DNA of 64,000 nt from Clostridiales bacterium (GTDB taxonomy: Bacteria > Bacillota > Clostridia > Oscillospirales > CAG-382). Every line of letters starts with the position of its first letter. Position 1 is the first letter of the stretch. The stretch spans positions 1-64,000 of the forward strand of contig DMMZ01000027.1 in assembly GCA_003452915.1 (NCBI GenBank), written 5' to 3'. The notes beneath the pieces were generated by a model. That model searched no databases. It saw only the letters and a list, made by a program, of their open reading frames with translations, and was not told the DNA's origin. The translations under genes and the position numbers were made by a program. Below, in pieces: positions 50,143-58,913 of the stretch.

Positions 50143-51540
50143 TTAACGAATTATTTTTGATAACGTTTTTATTGCAGGCTCTACTTTTGCAACATCAACA
50201 CCAGAATAGTTAATAATTACCATGGATTTTATTGCATTCTCCTGCTTGTAACAGTACTGTGACAAGCAGGAAATTTTTATATTATTTATTTTCGCTTGAT
50301 GAACTATTTCTTCATCACTCATATCTGTTTCAAGCTTCAAAATTAAATGTAGTCCAGAGTTCTCCTCTAAAATATCGATTTTACTTTCAAGAGAGCTGGA
50401 TCTAATAACTTTTATTATTAGATCTCTCTTAAGTTTATATAATTTTCTCATTCGATTAATATGTCGTTCGAAATAGCCATTTTCTATAAATTTTGCTAGG
50501 GTATATTGTTCGAAGCTTGAAACAGTACAAGAGTAAAAGTCCAGTTCCTCTTTATATTTCTTAGCGAGTGAACATGGCAGCACCATATAACTTATACGGA
50601 TAGCAGGAGATATGGTTTTTGAGAATGTGTTAATATATATCACTTTGTCTTGTACATCGATACTTTGCATTGTAGGAATTAACTTCCCTGTAAAGCGAAA
50701 TTCGCTATCATAATCATCCTCGATAACATAACGATTAATTTCTTCGTTTGCCCAATTTAATAGCTCCTGGCGTCTCTTTATCGGCATTACAATCCCAGTC
50801 GGGAAATGATGTGATGGAGAAATATGCACAATATTGACGTCACTCTTTTTTAATTCTTCAACAGATATTCCGTATTTATCAAGGCTTATATGTCTACAAC
50901 TTACATTTTCTTTTTTATAAATTTGAGTAATTTTTTTATACCCAGGGTCTTCAACTGCATATATATCATCTTTACCAAGTAATTTAACAAGCAGCCCATA
51001 TAGATATTCTGTTCCTGCACCAATTATAATTTGTTCTGGCAAGACTAACATTCCTCTGAAGTGATGTAAAAAAACTGCAATAGCATTTCTTAGTTTTAAA
51101 ACTCCTTCAATAGGACTTTTGCGGAGTAGTTCACTATCGCGTTCAGATAAAACATCTCTCATTTGCTTTGACCAAATAGAAAAAGGAAAATTACCGATAT
51201 TGATACTATTTTCACAAAAATCAATATAATACTCATCAGTATTTTTATTTAATTGTTTTACCAAAACATTCTTATTAGAAACTGTAGTATTAAACCACTC
51301 TAAATCAGACGCATAATATCCGCTTTTTTCACGAGAATAAATATACCCCTCAGACAAAAGCTGTAGATATGCATTTTGTACTGTCATAATACTTACTTTT
51401 AAGTGCTCGGCAAGATTACGCTTGGATGGCAGCTTCTCGTTTGATTTTATTGTTTTGTTTTCAATATCTAATTTTATACAATTATAAAGATAGATATATA
51501 TTGGTGTGCTTCCTCTGCTTTCGATATTGTAGGTTAACAT
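50143..51540 (-). CDS. pdxR: MocR-family regulator PdxR
   Basis: This 465-residue protein has an N-terminal GntR winged helix (about 10-75; KLPSKRNLAEHLKVSIMTVQ) and a class-I aminotransferase-like domain (about 110-465) with the PLP lysine in TFSKTISPAIRISY and RYVIEDDYDSEFR. PdxR proteins sense PLP and activate or repress the PLP synthase genes. It is divergent from pdxS-pdxT with a 113-bp shared promoter region, which makes the assignment firm. Confidence 0.92.
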   Translation of the reverse strand: MLTYNIESRGSTPIYIYLYNCIKLDIENKTIKSNEKLPSKRNLAEHLKVSIMTVQNAYLQLLSEGYIYSREKSGYYASDLEWFNTTVSNKNVLVKQLNKNTDEYYIDFCENSINIGNFPFSIWSKQMRDVLSERDSELLRKSPIEGVLKLRNAIAVFLHHFRGMLVLPEQIIIGAGTEYLYGLLVKLLGKDDIYAVEDPGYKKITQIYKKENVSCRHISLDKYGISVEELKKSDVNIVHISPSHHFPTGIVMPIKRRQELLNWANEEINRYVIEDDYDSEFRFTGKLIPTMQSIDVQDKVIYINTFSKTISPAIRISYMVLPCSLAKKYKEELDFYSCTVSSFEQYTLAKFIENGYFERHINRMRKLYKLKRDLIIKVIRSSSLESKIDILEENSGLHLILKLETDMSDEEIVHQAKINNIKISCLSQYCYKQENAIKSMVIINYSGVDVAKVEPAIKTLSKIIR

Positions 51541-51653
51541 TGTTTTCTCTCCTATATAATCTGGTATTATTAAATATTAGTAAAATGGATATTTTGATAA
51601 TATCATAATGTATTATAATATATATAAACAAATAAGTAAAGGAGATATATAAT
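51541..51653. promoter_or_regulatory. pdxR-pdxS intergenic control region
   Basis: GATATT-TTGAT-AATATC (51589-51605) is a palindrome that could be the PdxR operator. TATAAT (51614-51619) is a plausible -10 for pdxS, but no well-spaced -35 is visible, which would fit activator dependence. AAGGAG precedes the TTG start of pdxS. Confidence 0.45.
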
Positions 51654-52529
51654 TTGTTAAATGAAAGATACAGTTTAAACAGGGAGCTCGCACAAATGCT
51701 TAAGGGTGGTGTTATTATGGATGTTACAACACCCGAACAGGCAATAATTGCCGAAAATGCAGGTGCATGTGCAGTCATGGCTTTGGAAAAAATTCCTGCA
51801 GATATTAGGGTTGCAGGAGGTGTATCTCGAATGAGTGATCCGAAAATGGTAAAAGGAATACAACAAGCAGTGTCTATTCCTGTAATGGCAAAATGTAGAA
51901 TCGGACACTTTGTAGAAGCGCAGATACTTGAAGCAATTGAAATTGATTATATTGATGAAAGCGAAGTTTTGTCACCAGCAGATGATATTTACCATATAAA
52001 TAAAACAAAATTTAATGTTCCTTTTGTTTGTGGTGCTAAGGATTTAGGAGAAGCTTTACGCAGAATAAATGAAGGAGCTGCTATGATTCGAACAAAGGGT
52101 GAACCAGGCACAGGTGATATTATACAAGCTGTTCGACATATGCGTATTATTCAAAGTGAAATTAGAAGACTTACTTCAATGAGTGAGGACGAGCTCTATA
52201 ATGCAGCAAAACTATTACAGGTCCCATACGATTTAGCACTTTTTGTTCATAAAAATGGTAAACTTCCTGTTGTGAATTTTGCCGCTGGTGGCATTGCAAC
52301 TCCTGCCGATGCCGCTCTTATGATGCAGCTTGGTGCTGAAGGAGTTTTTGTAGGTTCTGGAATATTTAAATCTGGAAATCCAGAAAGAAGAGCTGCGGCT
52401 ATAGTAAAGGCTGTAACAAATTTTAATGATCCTATGATACTTGCAGAAATATCAGAGGATTTAGGAGGAGCCATGGTTGGAATCAATGAAAGTGAAATAG
52501 CTCTTTTAATGGCGGAGCGTGGAAAATAA
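51654..52529 (+). CDS. pdxS: pyridoxal 5'-phosphate synthase subunit PdxS
   Basis: This 291-residue TIM-barrel protein makes PLP from ribose 5-phosphate, glyceraldehyde 3-phosphate and ammonia supplied by PdxT. Conserved segments are [28 protein letters not shown] with catalytic Lys, [13 protein letters not shown] and [13 protein letters not shown]. The start is TTG ([13 protein letters not shown]), matching family length. It overlaps pdxT by one base. Confidence 0.97.
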   Translation: MLNERYSLNRELAQMLKGGVIMDVTTPEQAIIAENAGACAVMALEKIPADIRVAGGVSRMSDPKMVKGIQQAVSIPVMAKCRIGHFVEAQILEAIEIDYIDESEVLSPADDIYHINKTKFNVPFVCGAKDLGEALRRINEGAAMIRTKGEPGTGDIIQAVRHMRIIQSEIRRLTSMSEDELYNAAKLLQVPYDLALFVHKNGKLPVVNFAAGGIATPADAALMMQLGAEGVFVGSGIFKSGNPERRAAAIVKAVTNFNDPMILAEISEDLGGAMVGINESEIALLMAERGK

Positions 52530-53104
52530 TGAATATTGGTGTCCTTGCTGTACAAGGTGCATTTGCTGAGCATATCAAAATACTTGAAAAGCTAAATGTT
52601 AATAGCTTTGAAATTAGAAAAAAGAATGATTTAAATAAGTATTTTGACGGATTGATTTTACCAGGCGGAGAGAGCACAGTAATGGGAAAGCTCCTCATTG
52701 ATTTTGATATGATGAATACGATAAGAAATTATATAAATAATGGGTTGCCTGTTTTCGGAACTTGCGCAGGAATGATTTTACTTGCAAAAGAATTAGAAAA
52801 CAGCAACATATCACACCTTGCAACAATGGATATTACAGTTATACGTAACGCATACGGTAGACAGCTTGGTAGTTTTAATACAATATCAGAATTTAAAAAC
52901 GATACTCTGATAAAGATGCCTTTTATAAGAGCACCGTATATTAAATTTGTAGGTAATAATGTTGAAGTTTTATCTATAGTAAACAGAAAAATTGTAGCGG
53001 CACAGCAGAATAATCAACTTGCAGTCGCTTTTCATCCCGAACTTACCAACGAAACGATTGTACATGAACATTTTTTAGAAATGGTAAATAATAAACGATT
53101 ATGA
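52529..53104 (+). CDS. pdxT: pyridoxal 5'-phosphate synthase glutaminase subunit PdxT
   Basis: This 191-residue class-I glutamine amidotransferase has the nucleophile Cys in FGTCAGMILLA, LPGGESTVMGKL, and His/Glu of the triad in FHPEL near the C-terminus. It passes ammonia to PdxS. It begins at the last base of the pdxS stop (TAATG). Length is normal. Confidence 0.97.
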   Translation: MNIGVLAVQGAFAEHIKILEKLNVNSFEIRKKNDLNKYFDGLILPGGESTVMGKLLIDFDMMNTIRNYINNGLPVFGTCAGMILLAKELENSNISHLATMDITVIRNAYGRQLGSFNTISEFKNDTLIKMPFIRAPYIKFVGNNVEVLSIVNRKIVAAQQNNQLAVAFHPELTNETIVHEHFLEMVNNKRL

Positions 53105-53149
53105 TGATGAACCCGTGCATTCATTAGCATATAAGAAAGTCAGTTTGAT

Positions 53150-53175
53150 AAAGAGCCGGTAAATATCGGCTCTTT
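53150..53175 (+). terminator. hairpin after pdxT
   Basis: AAAGAGCCG (53150-53158) pairs perfectly with CGGCTCTTT (53167-53175). The T run is short, so termination may be partial. It lies 45 bp after pdxT and just before an IS3 scrap. Confidence 0.55.
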
Positions 53176-53176
53176 A

Positions 53177-53308
53177 TACCATACAAAATACCGCTCGGAA
53201 AGTGAGTTTCGTAAAGCTGTCGATAATTACATGGAATTTTACAATACAAAACGACCTCACCGAAAGCTAAAATACAGGTCACCGGATCAATCAGAGTCCG
53301 ATTTTTGA
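53177..53308 (+). mobile_element. IS3-family transposase OrfB, C-terminal scrap
   Basis: A 43-codon frame reads TKYRSESEFRKAVDNYMEFY, then NTKRPHRKLKYRSPDQ to a stop. This is the C-terminal end of an IS3/IS150-type transposase (final Glu region with FYN..RPH). The rest of the element is gone. The same TACAAAATACCGCTCGGAAAG sequence (21 bp, shown split as TACAAAATACC and GCTCGGAAAG) recurs at 60133, so both scraps come from one IS type. Confidence 0.75.
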
Positions 53309-53458
53309 CTTAAACAAAAGGTGATCGAGTATGGGTTCGAAAGTTAACGTTTTTGATATTTTATTATATGTTTTAAGATTTTTCAGAAATCATTTCCAAT
53401 TTCATGTTGATAAATAAAACGTCTGTAGTTCGCATGAAATAAGGAAAAATAGAAAAAT

Positions 53459-53502
53459 AGTAGTTGATGTCCAAACCTCAGGGGTTCGGATTTCAACTAC
53501 TG
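53459..53502 (-). terminator. terminator of the purE-purC-DUF4914-permease unit
   Basis: AGTAGTTGA and GTCC/AACC (53459-53479) pair with GGTT/GGAT and TCAACTACT (53482-53502), a long hairpin with minor bulges. On the minus strand T-rich sequence follows. It lies about 20 bp after the permease stop. Confidence 0.75.
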
Positions 53503-53522
53503 TTTCGTTATTATAAATCAGA

Positions 53523-54749
53523 TTATATAGAGCGTTTGTCTTTATTAATTTTCTCATAAATAATTGCTCCGAACCATGACAAAATAGGATTAAATATAAC
53601 TCCAAGTGCAGTCAATAGTATAATGATAATTCTACTTTTTATATTCTCGATTAGTATAATATTTTTTATACCCGTATTTATAAACGGAATAAAAATCCCA
53701 AACAACAGAACAGTCCATACAAGAGGGGGAAATGATAAATACTTTATTGGAATAGCAGTAATGCCCACAATAGTACCCATAATGCCAAGTATAATGGCTG
53801 AACAACGCATAGGACGCTTCATCATATACAAAGGTATTAAAAAACTTCTCCAAAGTGATCCTGTTTGTGCGCCGCCGAATAAACCACCTATAATATTTCT
53901 TATAGATACCGCAGTAAATGATCTATTAACATTTAAATCCTCTTCTTTCTTATCTTTCTTTTTTAAATCAGAATTAATTATTGCTTGAATTGATAATGTA
54001 TCTATTGTCCAAAGAAAAACAACAAAAAGTGCAAACGGGAATGTTTTTAAAATTGTTTTTAAATTAAAGCCAAAGCCAATTCCCCATATATCTTCCCACC
54101 AATAAATAGGGTTAAATTGAATTGAATTAAAGGACGAGAAGGAAGACGTTGTTTCTATACCGAAAATCCAACCATACAAAAGTGATATACATGCTGCAAT
54201 GGGAATAATAAGCCAAGCTTTTTTAAAAATAAGCAAGAAAATATATATCATGCCAAGTGAGATAATAAGCAAGAGCAATGGTACAAGCCGATTCCCGAAA
54301 AATAAGCATAATCTTTGAACACATAAAAGCACACCGGAAATCCCGAATATAAGGGTCACGCTGGTTTTGCAAATATAACCGGAAAGAGAAAGTAACTTCT
54401 TAAATACATTGGTTTTTATGCTTATGATTCCTATCATGCCAATAAAGATGCTTAAAATAAAAGGGTGTACGCCAAACCCTGCCATTGTCGGGATAAGTAC
54501 GATCAAGGGTGCGAGCGTCCCTACCGGAGCTGTATTGGGAATAAAAATCGCAATTATAAGAGTAATTAAACTTCCAATAATCAACTCTAATCTTACATTG
54601 TCAAAAACAAAATTAGGTGTGCTTATCCCAAGCTCCTTTGCCCAAACAAGTGCAAAGGATGATACAAGAGCTACTTTACCTATTAATCCCCCTAAAGCCG
54701 GTATTAAATCCAACAAGAAATTTTTAATAAAATTTATTATTTTCTTCAT
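53523..54749 (-). CDS. multi-pass membrane transporter-like protein
   Basis: This 408-residue protein has 10-12 hydrophobic segments. Conserved-looking polar motifs are FIPNTAPVGTLAPLIVLIPT and FGGAQTGSLWRSFLIPLYMM in loops or re-entrant segments. The arrangement recalls the SulP/NCS2 (UraA-like) fold; I associate it from memory with DUF3360. No substrate can be named. It lies 7 bp after the DUF4914-like gene, so the two probably work together, and purE-purC are upstream in the same direction. Confidence 0.65.
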   Translation of the reverse strand: MKKIINFIKNFLLDLIPALGGLIGKVALVSSFALVWAKELGISTPNFVFDNVRLELIIGSLITLIIAIFIPNTAPVGTLAPLIVLIPTMAGFGVHPFILSIFIGMIGIISIKTNVFKKLLSLSGYICKTSVTLIFGISGVLLCVQRLCLFFGNRLVPLLLLIISLGMIYIFLLIFKKAWLIIPIAACISLLYGWIFGIETTSSFSSFNSIQFNPIYWWEDIWGIGFGFNLKTILKTFPFALFVVFLWTIDTLSIQAIINSDLKKKDKKEEDLNVNRSFTAVSIRNIIGGLFGGAQTGSLWRSFLIPLYMMKRPMRCSAIILGIMGTIVGITAIPIKYLSFPPLVWTVLLFGIFIPFINTGIKNIILIENIKSRIIIILLTALGVIFNPILSWFGAIIYEKINKDKRSI

Positions 54750-54756
54750 GATGCTC

Positions 54757-56637
54757 TTAATATTTCATAGGAATTAAATCGGAATACTCCTCAACCGGAG
54801 CGTTGTTTAAAAACATTTGTATAATTTGTTGTCCCAGAGGATCCAATAAAGGAGTATTGAATTTCTCAACTTCCTTTTTAAAAAATTCGGTTAAGATTCT
54901 TGCTCCTTCATCATAGCCTTCATTTCCTACCTCTGCCTGCATTTCGGGTTGTAAAAAGGCCTTTCTTATGTATTGACCGTCTACTTTCAATGATTCTAAT
55001 GTATAACCTAATAAAGAACAACGGGCTTGTTTTAGATGCTCCACTTTAAATTTTGCACTACCTCTACGGGCTATATATTCTCTTGCAATCCATTGAGGCA
55101 TAAAGCCAACCTTATAAGCACCAATATGCTGATTAGGAATAAGAACATATCTTGTATTGGTAGAGCTAACGATTTGCTCCAATAATAGGTTTGCTTGTTC
55201 TACCATTTTTCCGGTTGCAAACGGCCAATAGGAGCCGACACCTTCACTACTCATTCCTACAGAGGTAGTAATGCTTGGGTTATTATGACCCCTTGGAGCA
55301 ACAAGTCTCCATAACCATGCAAGAGCAGGTGGTAAAATATGAAACATGCCTAAAATGCCGTAAGAAGGGTTTTCTTTTGTGCAAGGTGGTGTTCTTACTC
55401 CAAAGCTTCTTACATCAACTTCGACAGGCTCATTAATTACATTTGGAACCAATCGACGAGGTAAAATAACTCTTGGATTAGGGCATGGAGTCCCATCTGA
55501 ATCTATTGTATGCTCCCATACAAGGCATGTAGATTTTGCAATTCCTTGGATATTCAAAAATATCAGTGGCTCAGACGGCTGTATAAATATTTTTTCATAT
55601 TTTGGAGTTGTACCATAGGCTTTGATATGATCTAATCTTAAAAACCAGCCTTGCTCGGCATCCTTAACAACAAGCTTCTTACTTTTATTTTGCATTTTTG
55701 GATGGCAAAGTGCCATATCATCGGTTACTGGACGAAGCTCGCAGGTTTCTTTAAGCTCAATATAGTTTATCTCTCCGGTTACAGTATTTTGCCCTAAAAT
55801 AATTCGTCCGTCAAATTCCTTGTGTATATTTTCTATCATTTCACTTTTCCCGCCGCCAGATGCTCCCTCATGCATAATTACAATTTCATTGTCATAAGGA
55901 GTAATTACCTTAACGGTTGAGGCATGAACGGTAATCCAGCCTTCATTTTCACCAATGTTCAAAAGAACTCCGTAAATACCTTTTTTTGCACTGGGTCCCG
56001 GGTATAGATTATAGGAAAACAACTCATGGATTTTTTCCAGTCTATTGTGAATTACAATTTGCTTCCCATTAAAATGTGTATGCCTAAAGGGTGGAGCAAG
56101 AAAAATAATTGCTTTTGGGCAGAAGTTTTTAGTTATGTCCTTTATGCTGATAAAACCTTGCAAATCTGCAAGACCGCATGCAAAAAAAGCTGCATTGACA
56201 GGGGCAATAAGAAGTGAATCATAGCCATATTCCTGACCACCCGATTTGAACGGAAGTATTATAATCCTTTGCTTTTTTAACCATTCAAAGGTCGCATCTC
56301 TTAATGGCTCAAAATCCTCATTGTAGATATCATCATATTTTGGTTTATCTGTATCGTTATCATCTGCGACCAATAAGCAGTCCGGGTCACGTCTTCTCAT
56401 ATAGTCATCCGGATAGTTTACAACAGCACCATTTTTACAGCGAGTAACGCTTGCTTCGGTAATTTTTCCAAACCCTTCTACCTCGTATTCAACACTAAAA
56501 AAGTCATTTTCCTTATTTCCAAAGGCAAGAGCAATAATCTCTTCTCTTGTTTCGGGGAAAATAACCTCACTGCTACTTTCAATGATTTCAACAACATAAT
56601 TAGGCAATTTAAATTTATTCATAAAGTTTTTCATCAT
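54757..56637 (-). CDS. DUF4914-like protein with PEPCK-type P-loop
   Basis: This 626-residue soluble protein has a P-loop HEGASGGGKSEM (about 277-288) resembling the phosphoenolpyruvate carboxykinase/HPr-kinase nucleotide site (GxSGxGKS/T). An acidic segment follows about 20 residues later, and the protein ends in a Pro-rich, motif-dense half (LPPALAWLWRLVAPRGHNNP, EGVGSYWPFATGK). It matches my memory of DUF4914, a PEPCK-fold family of unknown reaction. The ATG is preceded by GAGAGG. It lies 36 bp after purC and 7 bp before the permease gene. Confidence 0.75.
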   Translation of the reverse strand: MMKNFMNKFKLPNYVVEIIESSSEVIFPETREEIIALAFGNKENDFFSVEYEVEGFGKITEASVTRCKNGAVVNYPDDYMRRRDPDCLLVADDNDTDKPKYDDIYNEDFEPLRDATFEWLKKQRIIILPFKSGGQEYGYDSLLIAPVNAAFFACGLADLQGFISIKDITKNFCPKAIIFLAPPFRHTHFNGKQIVIHNRLEKIHELFSYNLYPGPSAKKGIYGVLLNIGENEGWITVHASTVKVITPYDNEIVIMHEGASGGGKSEMIENIHKEFDGRIILGQNTVTGEINYIELKETCELRPVTDDMALCHPKMQNKSKKLVVKDAEQGWFLRLDHIKAYGTTPKYEKIFIQPSEPLIFLNIQGIAKSTCLVWEHTIDSDGTPCPNPRVILPRRLVPNVINEPVEVDVRSFGVRTPPCTKENPSYGILGMFHILPPALAWLWRLVAPRGHNNPSITTSVGMSSEGVGSYWPFATGKMVEQANLLLEQIVSSTNTRYVLIPNQHIGAYKVGFMPQWIAREYIARRGSAKFKVEHLKQARCSLLGYTLESLKVDGQYIRKAFLQPEMQAEVGNEGYDEGARILTEFFKKEVEKFNTPLLDPLGQQIIQMFLNNAPVEEYSDLIPMKY

Positions 56638-56672
56638 TATAACCTCTCTCTGAAAGAAATATATTAGGAATT

Positions 56673-57218
56673 TTAAAGATCCTCTCCTAATAAACGCTTT
56701 AAAACCTCTTTGTAGGCATCTTCAATACCACCTAAATCTCTTCTAAATCTGTCTTTATCGAGCTTTTCACCTGTATTACTATCCCAAAAGCGGCAAGTAT
56801 CCGGTGAGATTTCATCGGCTAATATAATTTTTCCGTCAGTTGTTTTTCCAAACTCTAACTTAAAATCAATAAGCTCAATATTAAGGTCTTTAAGATAGTT
56901 TTGCAGTAGTTCATTAATTTTAAATGAATAATTTGCAATTAAAGTAAGCTCCTCATTCGTAGCTAGACCAAGTGCAGCAATATGATAATTATTAATTATA
57001 GGGTCGCCTAAGGCATCATCCTTGTAGCAATATTCAAGAACGGTTTTTGAAAGCTTTGTTCCTTCCGGCAATCCTAAACGTTTCGAAAGTGAGCCTGCCA
57101 CTATATTGCGAACAATTACTTCAATTGGTATTATTATGACTTTTTTTACCAGTGTTTCTCTTTGAGATAGTTCTTCAACAAAGTGGGTTGGAATATCATT
57201 TTTCTCAAGTAATTTCAT
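56673..57218 (-). CDS. purC: SAICAR synthetase, C-terminal part of split purC
   Basis: This 181-residue frame begins [18 protein letters not shown], which is normally near residue 60 of PurC. It contains the conserved [33 protein letters not shown] and [14 protein letters not shown]. It overlaps the N-terminal frame (57205-57372) by 14 bases in another frame. Relative to other PurC proteins about six codons (between VINN and MKLLE) are missing, plus a frame change. AAAAGGAG lies 10 nt before this ATG, so separate translation is possible. It may be a pseudogene or a working two-piece enzyme. Confidence 0.8.
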   Translation of the reverse strand: MKLLEKNDIPTHFVEELSQRETLVKKVIIIPIEVIVRNIVAGSLSKRLGLPEGTKLSKTVLEYCYKDDALGDPIINNYHIAALGLATNEELTLIANYSFKINELLQNYLKDLNIELIDFKLEFGKTTDGKIILADEISPDTCRFWDSNTGEKLDKDRFRRDLGGIEDAYKEVLKRLLGEDL

Positions 57219-57372
57219 TATTATTAATAACTCCTTTTCCTAATATCGTTCCTTTTTTCTCGCCGTTAAAAGCGGTGGCATCATCTTTGTAATCTACTAT
57301 GTATAATTCGGGATTTTCTGTTGTGTATACCTTTTTTGCTTTTCCCTCATATATTTGTGTTAGTTTAGTCAT
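57205..57372 (-). CDS. purC: SAICAR synthetase, N-terminal part of split purC
   Basis: This 55-residue frame, [19 protein letters not shown] to [16 protein letters not shown] and stop, is the ATP-binding N-terminal lobe of PurC, with the GKAKKVY motif and [10 protein letters not shown]. The start at 57372 has GAGGAG 7 nt upstream; the longer frame to 57417 is not needed. It ends in the junction where the C-terminal frame starts. PurC makes SAICAR from CAIR, aspartate and ATP in purine synthesis, directly after the PurE step. Confidence 0.8.
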   Translation of the reverse strand: MTKLTQIYEGKAKKVYTTENPELYIVDYKDDATAFNGEKKGTILGKGVINNNEIT

Positions 57373-57443
57373 TTTAATTCTCCTCAATTTATAATTTATA
57401 ACCTTCTTTAAAAACATTTAGATTTATATCAATAAATTTCTTA

Positions 57444-57947
57444 TCATATCTTCCACCACATTTCAGTTTGTAACTTTTCATCCTTTTTTACAACTTCATT
57501 AACCATATCGGTTTTCATCTTTGAAAGCTTTTCTGACGTTTCTTCATTAAAGACTCCTAAAATTTGCGCTGCTAGTATTCCCGCATTATCTGCACCGTCA
57601 ATAGCAACGGTTGCAACCGGGATACCCTTTGGCATTTGTACAGTTGATAATAGTGCGTCCAATCCATCAAGATTAGAGGATTTGCAAGGAATACCGATTA
57701 CAGGCAGTGTAGTATGTGCAGCGAGAACACCTGCTAAATGTGCTGCTTTTCCGGCTGCTGCGATAATTACACCAAAACCATTTTCTTTTGCTTTTGTTGC
57801 AAATTCACAAGCAATTGCAGGAGTGCGATGAGCACTCATTACATGTACCTCTATTGGTATTCCAAAGCCTTTTAGAACAGTAATTGCCCCTTTTACTATA
57901 GGAAGGTCACTGTCGCTCCCCATAATAATTGCTACTTTTTTACTCAT
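57444..57947 (-). CDS. purE: N5-CAIR mutase PurE (class I)
   Basis: This 167-residue protein has the PurE signature [19 protein letters not shown] and [15 protein letters not shown], then [20 protein letters not shown] (in part). It interconverts N5-CAIR and CAIR in purine synthesis. The start at 57947 ([10 protein letters not shown]) has AAGGA 9 nt upstream; the TTG at 57965 is rejected. It lies 71 bp upstream of purC. A terminator hairpin lies only 35 bp before its start, with no visible promoter between. Confidence 0.96.
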   Translation of the reverse strand: MSKKVAIIMGSDSDLPIVKGAITVLKGFGIPIEVHVMSAHRTPAIACEFATKAKENGFGVIIAAAGKAAHLAGVLAAHTTLPVIGIPCKSSNLDGLDALLSTVQMPKGIPVATVAIDGADNAGILAAQILGVFNEETSEKLSKMKTDMVNEVVKKDEKLQTEMWWKI

Positions 57948-57981
57948 AAAAATACATCCTTCCAAAAATTAATATATAAAA

Positions 57982-58019
57982 AAGCCGATATCCTTAGAAT
58001 AATCTTAGGATATCGGCTT
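57982..58019 (-). terminator. terminator after the DUF2294 gene, just upstream of purE
   Basis: AAGCCGATATCCTTAGA (57982-57998) pairs with TCTTAGGATATCGGCTT (58003-58019), 17 bp with one mismatch. A T run follows on the minus strand. It could act as an attenuator for purE, since purE has no obvious promoter downstream of it. Confidence 0.88.
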
Positions 58020-58060
58020 ACTTACAACTTAGCTATGCTATTTTGTTTTGTCTTCCGAAA

Positions 58061-58426
58061 TTATTTTTTTGTAATTAATTCTTCTAAATTCCTGTCGGTG
58101 GTAATAACAATAATCTTTTCTCCCGTTTTTGTACTTATATCCGAGTGAGTGCTGACTATAGCTACACCAATTACATCAATAATCAGTGTTTCTAAATATC
58201 CACGCCCACCTTCAAAAAGTGAGGTACGTACCTTTTTAAACAATTCAATACCCTGAGGATTATCGGTGAGCTTTTGCTCAGAAGGACTCAAAAACCCGGT
58301 AAGCCTTACGATTATCATATCACTGATTATATAGGTGCGAATGTTTTTCGGTCCTCTGCCCATATACTCAATTTCAAATTTACTGATAGCTTCGCTGATT
58401 TTTGCTTCCATTTGTCCTTTAGTCAT
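58061..58426 (-). CDS. DUF2294-like protein
   Basis: This 121-residue soluble protein has MGRGPKNIRTYIISDMIIVR, LTGFLSPSEQKL and a C-terminal FEGGRGYLETLIIDVIGVAI and STHSDIS. This fits the DUF2294 family as I recall it; its function is unknown. The start at 58426 has AAGGTG 5 nt upstream. It is a single-gene unit with its own strong promoter (58453-58481) and terminator (57982-58019). Confidence 0.75.
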   Translation of the reverse strand: MTKGQMEAKISEAISKFEIEYMGRGPKNIRTYIISDMIIVRLTGFLSPSEQKLTDNPQGIELFKKVRTSLFEGGRGYLETLIIDVIGVAIVSTHSDISTKTGEKIIVITTDRNLEELITKK

Positions 58427-58452
58427 GAATTCACCTTCCACTCATTATTCAT

Positions 58453-58481
58453 ATATTATCGTAAAATTAGGTTTTTGTCAA
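58453..58481 (-). promoter_or_regulatory. sigma-A promoter of the DUF2294 gene
   Basis: Minus-strand TTGACA (58476-58481), 17-nt spacer, TAATAT (58453-58458), 27 bp upstream of the ATG at 58426. Confidence 0.85.
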
Positions 58482-58566
58482 TATCATTTTTTGAATTTTG
58501 AATTACTTTTATTACAAACTTGCAAAATGATTAAATGATAATATAATTAAATAGTCTAAAAATTTA

Positions 58567-58595
58567 TTGACATAAAAAACTTGATGTGCTATACT
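58567..58595 (+). promoter_or_regulatory. sigma-A promoter of the yybP-ykoY riboswitch
   Basis: TTGACA (58567-58572), 17-nt spacer, TATACT (58590-58595). The transcript would begin just before the aptamer at about 58602. Confidence 0.88.
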
Positions 58596-58603
58596 TTCCT
58601 CAT

Positions 58604-58690
58604 TAAAAGGGAGTAGTTATAATTATAAAGTCAACATCTTGGTGTTTATTTACCTGGCTTTATAACCTTAAGAGGTAACCAGACTTTTAG
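58604..58690 (+). ncRNA. yybP-ykoY (Mn2+) riboswitch aptamer
   Basis: The conserved parts appear in order. AAAAG-GGAGTAG begins P1. TTATAAAG-TCAACA begins the internal stem, which closes with ACCTGG-CTTTATAA. A short hairpin CCTTAAGAGG follows, then AACCAGACTTTTAG, whose CTTTT pairs with the 5' AAAAG. This is the layout of the Mn2+-sensing aptamer known from ykoY of Bacillus. The last strand is shared with the terminator that follows, giving a transcriptional switch. Confidence 0.82.
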
Positions 58691-58725
58691 TGCGATTCAT
58701 TTGAATTGTTCTAAAAGTCTTTTTT
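58681..58725 (+). terminator. terminator overlapping the riboswitch 3' strand
   Basis: AGACTTTTAG (58681-58690) pairs perfectly with CTAAAAGTCT (58711-58720), followed by a T run to 58725. The first strand is also the P1 closing strand of the aptamer, so ligand binding and termination exclude each other, as expected for an Mn2+-ON switch. Confidence 0.88.
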
Positions 58726-58913
58726 GAATATTATCTTGAAAGAAAGTATTAACTAAACTAATGAACATATTCTCTAGCGATTAGGCGCAAATTCCCAAAC
58801 AGGATTAAACGATATAGAGTTTACTGCATTCTTACAAATTTAAAAAAGGAATAACTAATTTAAAGATCCTAAATTGGGATAATTACTGGGATATTTAGTT
58901 ATATGTGATAAAA

